Assembly (NCBI RefSeq): GCF_011682145.1
Contig: NZ_WHJH01000002.1
Location: forward strand, 62,001 to 126,000
DNA: 64,000 bases
Direction: 5' to 3'
Source of the DNA: Massilia mucilaginosa
Lineage (GTDB): Bacteria > Pseudomonadota > Gammaproteobacteria > Burkholderiales > Burkholderiaceae_D
Below, piece by piece: positions 41,906 to 48,718 of the stretch (its first letter is position 1; each line of letters begins with the position of its first letter). The position numbers and the translations under genes were made by a program. The notes beneath the pieces were generated by a model, which saw nothing but the letters and a program-made list of their open reading frames with translations, was not told the DNA's origin and did not search any database.

Positions 41906-42496
41906 ATGAAAGCGACCGCTAACTACAAACTCTGCGTTTCCGCCGCTCCCGCGCAATTCGTCGCCAAAGAGCGCCGCACCCTGTTTTCCCACACCCCGCG
42001 GCGCTGGCCGACCGGCCCGACCTTCATCGGCATCGATGCCGACGCACCGCGCCTGAGCGCGCCCATGATGGATGCGGCGCTGGTGCTCACGGCCCGGCCG
42101 CGCGCCGACGACCACGGCGACGGCGCCGGCGCTGCCCGCAACGCGCCGCGCGTGCTGCACATCGACAGCGACGAAAAGACCGCACTGGTGCTGTCCACCC
42201 TCTTGATGCCGGAAGCGAACGTGACCCACGTGGCCACCATCGCCGAAGCGCGCCGCGTGCTCGCTACCCAGCTGTTTTCGCTGGTGGTGCTCGACCCCGG
42301 CCTGTCCGACGGCGACGGCCGCGCGCTCATGCCCGAGCTGTTGACCACGCCCCTGCTGGTGTACTCGGCGCGCCTGCCCGACGCGCGCGACCCGGTGCGC
42401 GCCTTTTTGCCCAAGCCGTGGACCTCGCCGCGCCAGCTGTGGAGCACCATTTCGTCCATGCTCGGGATTGCACCGTGCGTGGCGGCGGGGGACTAG
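41906..42496 (+). CDS. Receiver-domain protein with N-terminal extension
   Basis: A 196-residue protein. The first 80 residues are not recognised and look partly disordered. Residues about 83-190 form a degenerate CheY-like receiver: VLHIDSDEKTALVLSTLL, a possible phospho-acceptor in LVVLDPGLSDGDG, and FLPKPW with the conserved Lys-Pro. No output domain follows. The ATG at 41906 has AAAGGA upstream. The next receiver gene starts 2 bp after its stop, so the two are co-expressed. Confidence 0.7.
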   Translation: MKATANYKLCVSAAPAQFVAKERRTLFSHTPRRWPTGPTFIGIDADAPRLSAPMMDAALVLTARPRADDHGDGAGAARNAPRVLHIDSDEKTALVLSTLLMPEANVTHVATIAEARRVLATQLFSLVVLDPGLSDGDGRALMPELLTTPLLVYSARLPDARDPVRAFLPKPWTSPRQLWSTISSMLGIAPCVAAGD

Positions 42497-42498
42497 CC

Positions 42499-42909
42499 AT
42501 GCACACCGACACGAACCACAGCCTGAAATCGATCCTGTACGTCGAAGACGACCTGCACGTGCGCACCACGGCCAAGCTGGTGCTGGAAGTGATCGGCAAA
42601 TTCGACGTGCGCGACTGCGGTTCGGGGCGCGAAGCGCTGCTGGCCGCGATGCATTTCAAGCCCGACCTGATTTTGCTGGACGTGATGATGCCGGAACTGG
42701 ACGGCCTGGCGACCCTGGCCATGCTGCGCCGGATACCGCACCTGGCCCACACGCCGGCGCTGTTCGTGACCGGGTTGACGGCGGAGGCCGACATTGCGCG
42801 CTATGCCGAGGTGGGCGCGATCGGGGTCATTCCCAAACCCCTGATGCCGCTGCGCCTGACCGGGCAGCTGCATGCGCTGTGGGAGCAGCATGCGCTGACG
42901 GTGGCCTGA
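42499..42909 (+). CDS. Single-domain response regulator
   Basis: A 136-residue CheY-like protein. The receiver motifs are complete: YVEDDLHVR, LILLDVMMPELDG (phospho-acceptor Asp), the Thr in LFVTGLT and the Lys in VIPKPLMP. There is no output domain. The ATG at 42499 is 2 bp after the preceding stop. Single-domain receivers shuttle phosphate or act by protein contact; the partner kinase is not in the window. Confidence 0.88.
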   Translation: MHTDTNHSLKSILYVEDDLHVRTTAKLVLEVIGKFDVRDCGSGREALLAAMHFKPDLILLDVMMPELDGLATLAMLRRIPHLAHTPALFVTGLTAEADIARYAEVGAIGVIPKPLMPLRLTGQLHALWEQHALTVA

Positions 42910-43000
42910 CGCGCAAATATGCACGCTTGTCCCTGGCTTGATATGATGGCGAAACTGCGCCCTTGCGGCGCAATCCGATCATCTGAGGGACAGGAACAAC

Positions 43001-44107
43001 ATGAAAACCAAGGCAGCGATTGCATGGAAGGCGGGCCAGCCGCTGACGATTGAAGAAGTCGACCTGGAAGGCCCGCGCGCGGGCGAGGTACTGGTCGAAA
43101 TCAAGGCCACCGGCATTTGCCACACCGATTACTACACCCTCTCCGGCGCCGATCCCGAAGGGATCTTCCCCTCCATCCTCGGGCACGAAGGCGCCGGCGT
43201 GGTGGTCGACGTCGGACCCGGCGTGACCAGCCTGCGCAAGGACGATCACGTCATCCCGCTGTACACCCCCGAATGCCGCCAGTGCAAATTCTGCCTGTCG
43301 CAGAAAACCAATCTGTGCCAGTCGATCCGCTCGACCCAGGGCCGCGGGCTGATGCCCGACGCGACCAGCCGCTTCTCGATCGACGGCAAGCCGATTTACC
43401 ACTACATGGGCACATCGACCTTCTCGAACTACATCGTGGTGCCCGAGATCGCGCTGGCCAAGGTGCGTTCCGACGCGCCGTTCGACAAGATCTGCTACAT
43501 CGGCTGCGGCGTGACCACCGGCGTGGGCGCGGTGCTGTTTACCGCCAAGGTGGAAGCGGGCGCCAACGTGGTGGTGTTCGGCCTGGGCGGCATCGGCCTG
43601 AACGTGATCCAGGCGGCCAAAATGGTCGGCGCCGACAAGATCATCGGCGTGGACCTGAACCCCGAGCGCGAAGCGATGGCGCGCAAGTTCGGCATGACCC
43701 ACTTCATCAACCCGTCCAAGGTGGAGAACGTGGTCGACACGATCATCGGGCTCACCGACGGCGGCTCCGACTACAGTTTCGAGTGCATCGGCAACGTGAC
43801 CACCATGCGCCAGTCGCTCGAATCGTCGCACAAGGGCTGGGGCCAGTCGATCATCATCGGCGTGGCGGCGGCGGGGCAGGAGATTTCGACCCGTCCGTTC
43901 CAGCTGGTCACCGGCCGCGTATGGAAAGGCTCCGCCTTCGGCGGCGCGCGCGGGCGCACCGACGTGCCGAAGATCGTCGACTGGTACATGGAAGGCAAGC
44001 TCAATATCGACGACCTGATCACGCACCGCCTGCCGCTCGAACGCATCAACGAAGGCTTCGACCTGATGAAGAGCGGCGAGTCGATCCGCTCGGTCGTGCT
44101 TTACTAA
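43001..44107 (+). CDS. frmA: S-(hydroxymethyl)glutathione dehydrogenase / class III alcohol dehydrogenase
   Basis: A 368-residue zinc alcohol dehydrogenase that oxidises the glutathione adduct of formaldehyde and also reduces S-nitrosoglutathione. Catalytic zinc ligands lie in TGICHTD and GHEGAGVV. The structural zinc site is CRQCKFCLSQKTNLC. The NAD site is VFGLGGIGLNVIQAAKM. Length is that of the class III family. An AGGGACAGG-type site precedes the ATG. No FrmR regulator or esterase gene is adjacent. Confidence 0.96.
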   Translation: MKTKAAIAWKAGQPLTIEEVDLEGPRAGEVLVEIKATGICHTDYYTLSGADPEGIFPSILGHEGAGVVVDVGPGVTSLRKDDHVIPLYTPECRQCKFCLSQKTNLCQSIRSTQGRGLMPDATSRFSIDGKPIYHYMGTSTFSNYIVVPEIALAKVRSDAPFDKICYIGCGVTTGVGAVLFTAKVEAGANVVVFGLGGIGLNVIQAAKMVGADKIIGVDLNPEREAMARKFGMTHFINPSKVENVVDTIIGLTDGGSDYSFECIGNVTTMRQSLESSHKGWGQSIIIGVAAAGQEISTRPFQLVTGRVWKGSAFGGARGRTDVPKIVDWYMEGKLNIDDLITHRLPLERINEGFDLMKSGESIRSVVLY

Positions 44108-44154
44108 CGCAAACGCGCCGGATCCGGCGCGGGTCCGGCGCTCCCTGCCGTCAA

Positions 44155-44670
44155 TCAGCCGTTGAACCTGGCGGCCAGGCGCGGCAGCCTGGCGTCGACG
44201 GCGTCTTCGTCCCAGCTTTCGCCATGCGGACCATTCTGGAACGCATACGTGTGCTGCGGGAAGTCGTCGCCCGGACGCCCGGTTTTTTCCTCCCATGCCT
44301 TGCCGGGCGCGTACAGGATTCCCTCGACCTGGCATTCGTCGTCGATCTCGTCGACCACGCCGGCCAGGCTGTCCGCATCGCGCAGCGCGGTCTCGAACAC
44401 CTGTTCGCCTTTGCCGATCAGCCAGCCCGTGAAATCCATGAAGCCATCGTCCGAGCAGCCGCCGCCGATGATGTAGGCCGCCGCCCATAGATCCCAGTGA
44501 TACGCGCGATTGACGTGCTCGGCCATGAGACGGTCGAATTCGACGATCTCGTCCGCTTCCAGCTGCAACAGCAGCTCGCCCAGCGTGTCGACTTGCGCTT
44601 CAGGGTCGTTGTCCGCAGCCAGGCGCGATGCATCGATCAATTTCCAGAAATTCTTCTTGTCCAAGTTCAT
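44155..44670 (-). CDS. DUF4240 family protein
   Basis: A 171-residue protein whose N-terminus (MNLDKKNFWKLIDASR), followed by ELLLQLEADEIVEFDRLMAEHVNRAYHWDLWAAAYIIGGGCSDDGF-type sequence in consecutive blocks, matches DUF4240. The middle segment FMDFTGWLIGKG is also typical. The function is unknown. The start at 44670 follows GGGAG (minus strand). It is convergent with frmA and divergent from the lanthipeptide-like cluster, with which it shares the 218-bp intergenic region. Confidence 0.82.
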   Translation of the reverse strand: MNLDKKNFWKLIDASRLAADNDPEAQVDTLGELLLQLEADEIVEFDRLMAEHVNRAYHWDLWAAAYIIGGGCSDDGFMDFTGWLIGKGEQVFETALRDADSLAGVVDEIDDECQVEGILYAPGKAWEEKTGRPGDDFPQHTYAFQNGPHGESWDEDAVDARLPRLAARFNG

Positions 44671-44888
44671 CTCCCTAGTGAAATGTATGCCAGCAGGCAT
44701 TCTAACGGAGCTGCCGCCGCCGCTGAAAGGCAGCCCAGGCCGGACACCGTCGTGCGCAAGTCCGGGTTTGGGCATGATCAAAAACCGCGCCGTCGCGCCG
44801 ACCTATATTGAACTTCCCGGGGTGCCGTACGTCCTTAGCCAATTTGCAAGTGCACCCCCTGTAGTGCTTCGTCTTGTGGAGGTTTCAA

Positions 44889-45332
44889 ATGGATCCCAAA
44901 GTATTCCAGAGCCTGGTCGAAAAGGCCAAAGCCGATCCCGCATTTTTCCATCAGTTGATCTTTACGCCGGAAACCATCATCGCCCAGGTAAGCGATCTTG
45001 ACCGCCAGGCCAAAGGCGCGCTGGTGGGCCAGGATCCGGCTGGCCTGATCGCGCGCGCCGTCGGCATCTTGCGCGCTTGCGGAAATACCTGCTCCAGCAG
45101 CTGCGACAACACCTGCGGCGGCAGCTGCGGCTACACCACCAACCTGACCGCCGAGATGGCGGTCAGCACGCCCGCCGTCGATTACTTCTCGCGCGTGAGC
45201 GGCGCATTGCAACGCTGCGGCAATACCTGTTCTAGCAGCTGCGACAACACCTGCGGCGAAAGCTGCGGCTACACCACCAACTTTACCGACATGGGTAATG
45301 TGGTCATCAATCCGGCAGCCTGGAACCGCTAA
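44889..45332 (+). CDS. Putative RiPP precursor A with two Cys-every-fourth cores
   Basis: A 147-residue peptide. Residues 1-62 form a helical, cysteine-free leader (MDPKVFQSLVEKAKADP...). Two near-identical cores follow: Cys at 64, 68, 72, 76, 80 and again at 110, 114, 118, 122, 126, i.e. strict CxxxCxxxCxxxCxxxC blocks. The first core begins CGNTCSSSCDNTCGG and continues SCGYTTN. Every cysteine after the first in each core is preceded by Ser or Thr. A 29-residue linker separates the cores. GGAGG (44878-44882) lies 6 bp before the ATG at 44889. With the next peptide gene and the lanthionine synthetase it forms one operon. The function as a lanthipeptide precursor is inferred from this context; a Cys-rich metal-binding protein is the main alternative. 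Confidence 0.8.
   Translation: MDPKVFQSLVEKAKADPAFFHQLIFTPETIIAQVSDLDRQAKGALVGQDPAGLIARAVGILRACGNTCSSSCDNTCGGSCGYTTNLTAEMAVSTPAVDYFSRVSGALQRCGNTCSSSCDNTCGESCGYTTNFTDMGNVVINPAAWNR
45078..45281 (+). repeat. Duplicated core-encoding segment in precursor A
   Basis: Two direct repeats of 66 bp (45078-45143 and 45216-45281), 138 bp apart, encode the two CxxxC cores. They differ at only a few positions, some silent (for example GGA/GGC for glycine and TCC/TCT for serine), showing a duplication kept by selection at protein level. Confidence 0.85.
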
Positions 45333-45406
45333 GCGGCAAGGCGGCGCGCTGCTCCGCTGCGGCGCGTCGCTTCCCGGCCCCGCACCACCCGAACAAGGAG
45401 TCCGCC

Positions 45407-45781
45407 ATGGACAGAACGACCTTCGCCCGCCTGGTCGGCGAGCTGCGTGGCAACGCAGAATTGTTTCAGACCTTCCTCAGCGACCCGGCCGCCGCGCTGG
45501 CCACGCTGCCCTACCTCGATGACGCCACGCGGCGCGCGATGGGCGCCGTCGATCCGCGCGCCTTCATCGCCGACGCCAGCGCGCTGATGGAGCGCGACCG
45601 CGTGCTGCAAGCCTGCGGCCCCCGATACACCTGTTCCTGCACCTCGTACACCTGCGGCGGCGTCACTTGCGGCGGCTCGACCTGCGACGTCACCTGCACC
45701 GAGTTCAGTTGCGGCAATACCTGCGGCGACAGCTGCGGCTTCACCACCAACTTCGAATCGCGCTTCTTCGTCTGGAAATGA
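45407..45781 (+). CDS. Putative RiPP precursor B
   Basis: A 124-residue peptide. The leader (residues 1-69) has the same plan as precursor A: MDxxxFxxLV at the start, Phe20, and a VDP near residue 49 where A has QDP. The core (residues 70-124) holds ten cysteines at 70, 76, 78, 83, 88, 93, 97, 102, 106 and 110, mostly in TC or SC pairs, then a tail FTTNFESRFFVWK. Its last part (SCGNTCGDSCGFTTNF) matches the end of the A cores. AAGGAG lies before the ATG at 45407. Its stop overlaps the synthetase start as ATGA, so precursor and enzyme are translated together. Confidence 0.8.
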   Translation: MDRTTFARLVGELRGNAELFQTFLSDPAAALATLPYLDDATRRAMGAVDPRAFIADASALMERDRVLQACGPRYTCSCTSYTCGGVTCGGSTCDVTCTEFSCGNTCGDSCGFTTNFESRFFVWK

Positions 45782-48459
45782 GCCAAGCCATGAATCCATC
45801 ACCTGACAGCGCACTGCCGGACACCACTACCTACCACGACCATCTGCGTCAAGCGGGCTTCTCGCCCACGACCGGCGGCGTCTGGCTCAAGGCCGGCCGC
45901 AGCGAGCGCGTGCAAGGCTGGAAGCTGCACGTCTCGAGCGTGCCGGCCGAGGCGCACGCCCTGCTGGAGGCCATCCTTCCCGTCCTGCGCGCCAGCCAGG
46001 TGCCGTTCAAGATCGCCAGGGACGCCACCATCCTGGGACTGCTCAACGAAGGCGGCCTGGGCGCCACCCAGGTCGGCAAATTCTGCACCATCTACCCGGC
46101 CGACGACGCCGCCGCCAGCGCGCTCGCCGCGCAGCTGGTAGCGGCCACGCGGGGCTTCAACGGCCCCGTGATCACGTCCGACATGGCGCTCGGGAACCTG
46201 GTGTACGCGCGCTACGGCGGCTTCAACACCATCGTCGAGCGCGACCTGCTCGGCCAGCACCATCTGTACATCCGCGACGGCGCGGGAGAACTCATTGCCG
46301 ACGCCTACACCCAGCCTTTCGTGGCGCCGTCGTTCGCCGCGTGCCCGTTCGACGGCGTACCCGCCACCGCCGCGCGCCGCGCCGGCGGTCCCGCCACCTT
46401 CGGCCCCGGCTATGTGCTGGTGGACGTCATCAAGCAGCATGCCAAGGGCAATGTCTACCTGGCGATCCTGGCCAGCTCGCAGGACAGCGTGGCCGCACGG
46501 GTGATCAAGGAAGGGCGCAAGCACTGCCTGTCCGACATCCACGGGCGCGACATCCGGGTGCGCCTGCGGCGCCAGGGCGAAATCCACGCGCGCCTCGAAG
46601 GCCTGGTGCCGGTGCCGGCGTGCGATCCGTACTTCGAGGTCGAGGGCGACGGCTATCTGCCGATGGCGTACCTGGCGGGCGCCGACCTCGAAAGCGTGGT
46701 CCAGGCGACCCTGAAACGCGGCCCCTGGAGCGCGGCCGGCCGCGCCGGACAACTGCGCCTGCTGGGCGCGCTGCGCCAGCTGACCGGCGCCGTGCAGCGG
46801 CTGCACGGCGCCGGCTTCGTGCACCGCGACCTGAGCGTGTCGAACGTCTGGCTCGGGGACGACGGCAACACCTGGCTGCTCGACCTGGAGATCGCGCAGC
46901 ATGTGGGCGACCCCAGTCCCGTGTTCGGCAAGGGCACGCCGGGCTTCATGGCGCCGGAACAGGAAGCCGGCGCCGCGCCCACCTTCGCCCAGGACATCCA
47001 TGCGGTGGCGGCGCTGATCCTGTTCGCCCTGACCGGCCTCGATCCGCGCCGCACCCTGTTCGCGCGCGCCGACTCGCGCGCGCGCAACGTGCGCCACCTG
47101 GCCGCGTCGGTGCCCGATGCGCTTCTGGACGTGGTGCTGGCCGGGGTGGACGACGACCCACTGGCGCGGCCCGCGCTGGCCGCCATCGGGCAGCAGCTGG
47201 CGGCGTACGAGGCCGGCCTGCGCGCAGGCTGCGCGCCCGGCGCCACGCCGCCGGCCGCGCCCATCGACTTTGCAGCCTGCGCGCACGCTGCGGGCCTCGG
47301 CCTGCTGCATCACGCGTTTCGCGACCCGCACTCGGGACTGTGGCTGTCGGCGGGCATCGCGAATGCGGGCGGCGGCCAGGAACAGGCCTCATCGTACGAA
47401 CTGCGGCGCGGCGCCAATCGCGGCGTGGCGGGCGTGGTGTACGCGCTGGCGCGCCTGCAACGCGCCGGCATCGCGCTCGGCGACGCCGCGCCTGCGCTCG
47501 GACAGGCGGTCGACTGGCTGCTGTCGGACGCCGTCACGCCCGACCGCGGCATGCCGGGCCTGCACTTCGGCGACGCCGGCGTGGCCGTTGGCATCGCCGA
47601 AGCCGTGTGCGCCGGACTGGTGCCGGCCACGCCGCGCATCGGCGAGCTGATCGAGCGCGTGTTCGCTGCGCCCATCACCTGGCCCGACCTCACGCACGGC
47701 GCGGCGGGCCAGGGCCTGGCCGCCATGATGTGCGCCGACAGCCTGGGCACGCACGCGCCGCTGGCCATGGCGCAGCGCTGCGCGCGCTACCTGGCCGAGA
47801 CCCAGGCGCCCGATGGCTCCTGGGTCATGCCCGACGGCGTGCCCGGCATGTCCGGCGAAACCCTGAGCGGCTTCGCCCACGGCGTGGCCGGCATGGTGTT
47901 TTTCCTGCTTGAGCATGGCGCCCGCTTCAATGACCGCACCAGCGGCGCCAGTGCCGCGCGCGGCCTGCGCTGGCTCGAAGGGCATGCCTTGCCGGTGGAC
48001 GGCACGGCGGCGCTGCAGTGGCACTACAGCGACCGCCAGGGCGCCGTGTGGAACTGGTGGTGCCACGGCGCGCCGGGCATCGCGCTGACGTTTCTGCGCG
48101 CCTACCGGCATACCAGGGACCCCGCCATGGCGCTGCTGGCGCGGCGCGCGCTGGACGCCGTCGATCCCCATCTGCGCGCACCGAACCTGACCATCTGCCA
48201 CGGCCTGGCCGGGATCGGCGAGATCTTGCTGGAGGCGGCGCAGACGCTGGGCGAGCCGGCCTGGCGCGACAAGGCGGCCACCCTGGCCGGCACCATCGTG
48301 CATCTGGGGCATCGCTGCGCCGACGGCAGCCTGGTGTGGCTGGCCGAAGATCCGGTGGCGCCGACCGCCGACCTGATGGTCGGCATGGGCGGCGTCGCGC
48401 ACTTCCTGGCGCGCCTGGGCGAGGGCGGCCCGGCGCTCGGTTTTCCACTGCTGCCATAG
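45778..48459 (+). CDS. Three-domain lanthionine synthetase (LanKC/LanL-like)
   Basis: An 893-residue enzyme. Residues about 20-200 resemble the phospho-Ser/Thr lyase domain, with the expected Lys/His/Arg sites: K49 and H51 (GWKLHVSS), K78 (FKIARD), K101 (GKFCTIYP) and R145 (YARYGGF). A protein kinase domain follows: K244 (RVIKEG), HRDLSVSN at 349-356, and DLE (369-371) in place of DFG. Residues about 500-893 are a LanC-like cyclase with repeated GVAG/HGxAG helices and intact zinc ligands C762 (WWCHG) and C807-H808 (ICHGLAG). Zinc ligands are kept in class IV (LanL) and lost in class III (LanKC). It should phosphorylate Ser/Thr, eliminate phosphate, and add cysteine. Start at 45778 overlaps precursor B. 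Confidence 0.88.
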   Translation: MSQAMNPSPDSALPDTTTYHDHLRQAGFSPTTGGVWLKAGRSERVQGWKLHVSSVPAEAHALLEAILPVLRASQVPFKIARDATILGLLNEGGLGATQVGKFCTIYPADDAAASALAAQLVAATRGFNGPVITSDMALGNLVYARYGGFNTIVERDLLGQHHLYIRDGAGELIADAYTQPFVAPSFAACPFDGVPATAARRAGGPATFGPGYVLVDVIKQHAKGNVYLAILASSQDSVAARVIKEGRKHCLSDIHGRDIRVRLRRQGEIHARLEGLVPVPACDPYFEVEGDGYLPMAYLAGADLESVVQATLKRGPWSAAGRAGQLRLLGALRQLTGAVQRLHGAGFVHRDLSVSNVWLGDDGNTWLLDLEIAQHVGDPSPVFGKGTPGFMAPEQEAGAAPTFAQDIHAVAALILFALTGLDPRRTLFARADSRARNVRHLAASVPDALLDVVLAGVDDDPLARPALAAIGQQLAAYEAGLRAGCAPGATPPAAPIDFAACAHAAGLGLLHHAFRDPHSGLWLSAGIANAGGGQEQASSYELRRGANRGVAGVVYALARLQRAGIALGDAAPALGQAVDWLLSDAVTPDRGMPGLHFGDAGVAVGIAEAVCAGLVPATPRIGELIERVFAAPITWPDLTHGAAGQGLAAMMCADSLGTHAPLAMAQRCARYLAETQAPDGSWVMPDGVPGMSGETLSGFAHGVAGMVFFLLEHGARFNDRTSGASAARGLRWLEGHALPVDGTAALQWHYSDRQGAVWNWWCHGAPGIALTFLRAYRHTRDPAMALLARRALDAVDPHLRAPNLTICHGLAGIGEILLEAAQTLGEPAWRDKAATLAGTIVHLGHRCADGSLVWLAEDPVAPTADLMVGMGGVAHFLARLGEGGPALGFPLLP

Positions 48460-48465
48460 CCCCTT

Positions 48466-48487
48466 GCAAGCCGGCTTGCCGGCTTGC
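48466..48487 (+). terminator. Hairpin after the lanthionine synthetase gene
   Basis: GCAAGCCGGC (48466-48475) and GCCGGCTTGC (48478-48487) form a perfect stem with a tight centre, 6 bp after the stop. It is a likely end of the three-gene operon, although no T-run follows. Confidence 0.55.
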
Positions 48488-48638
48488 GTTGCATCCGATG
48501 CGCGCGCCAGTCGCGCATTCCGGTCGCCTGTTCCTCCAAATCGACCGCCCATCGCCCCTCGCTGGAACGCGCTTGCCCTCCCGTCTACAGTTATGCTCAG
48601 CGAGGCCGCGCCAGCGCGCCGCCAAGTAGAAAAATAGT

Positions 48639-48658
48639 TCTAGACAAAATTATCTAGA
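48639..48658 (+). promoter_or_regulatory. Paired TCTAGA sites before the M56 gene
   Basis: TCTAGA occurs at 48639-48644 and 48653-48658 in an AT-rich island (48627-48675) inside GC-rich DNA. The pair, with 8 bp between, looks like a promoter-operator region for the gene at 48715. It is not a textbook BlaI box (TACA/TGTA). Confidence 0.45.
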
Positions 48659-48694
48659 TATTTTATTCTACATTCACCCTACGACGGAGAGACC

Positions 48695-48718
48695 ATGCAC
48701 GCAGGAACCCATCCATGA
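48695..48718 (+). CDS. Possible 7-codon leader ORF coupled to the M56 gene
   Basis: ATG at 48695, preceded by GGAGAG, opens a seven-residue frame (MHAGTHP) whose TGA stop overlaps the ATG of the M56 gene (ATGA at 48715-48718). It occupies the place where a coupled upstream cistron (normally blaI in this family) would end. It may set translation of the next gene, or be chance. Confidence 0.3.
   Translation: MHAGTHP

Noticed and set aside
44155-44670. DUF4240 gene as part of the lanthipeptide-like cluster
   Set aside because: It is on the opposite strand, converges on frmA, and DUF4240 has no link to peptide modification; adjacency alone is not enough.
44889-45781. Precursor peptides read as metallothioneins
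   Set aside because: Not excluded, but the leader/core split, shared leaders, Ser/Thr placed before most cysteines, and ATGA coupling to a lanthionine synthetase favour RiPP precursors.
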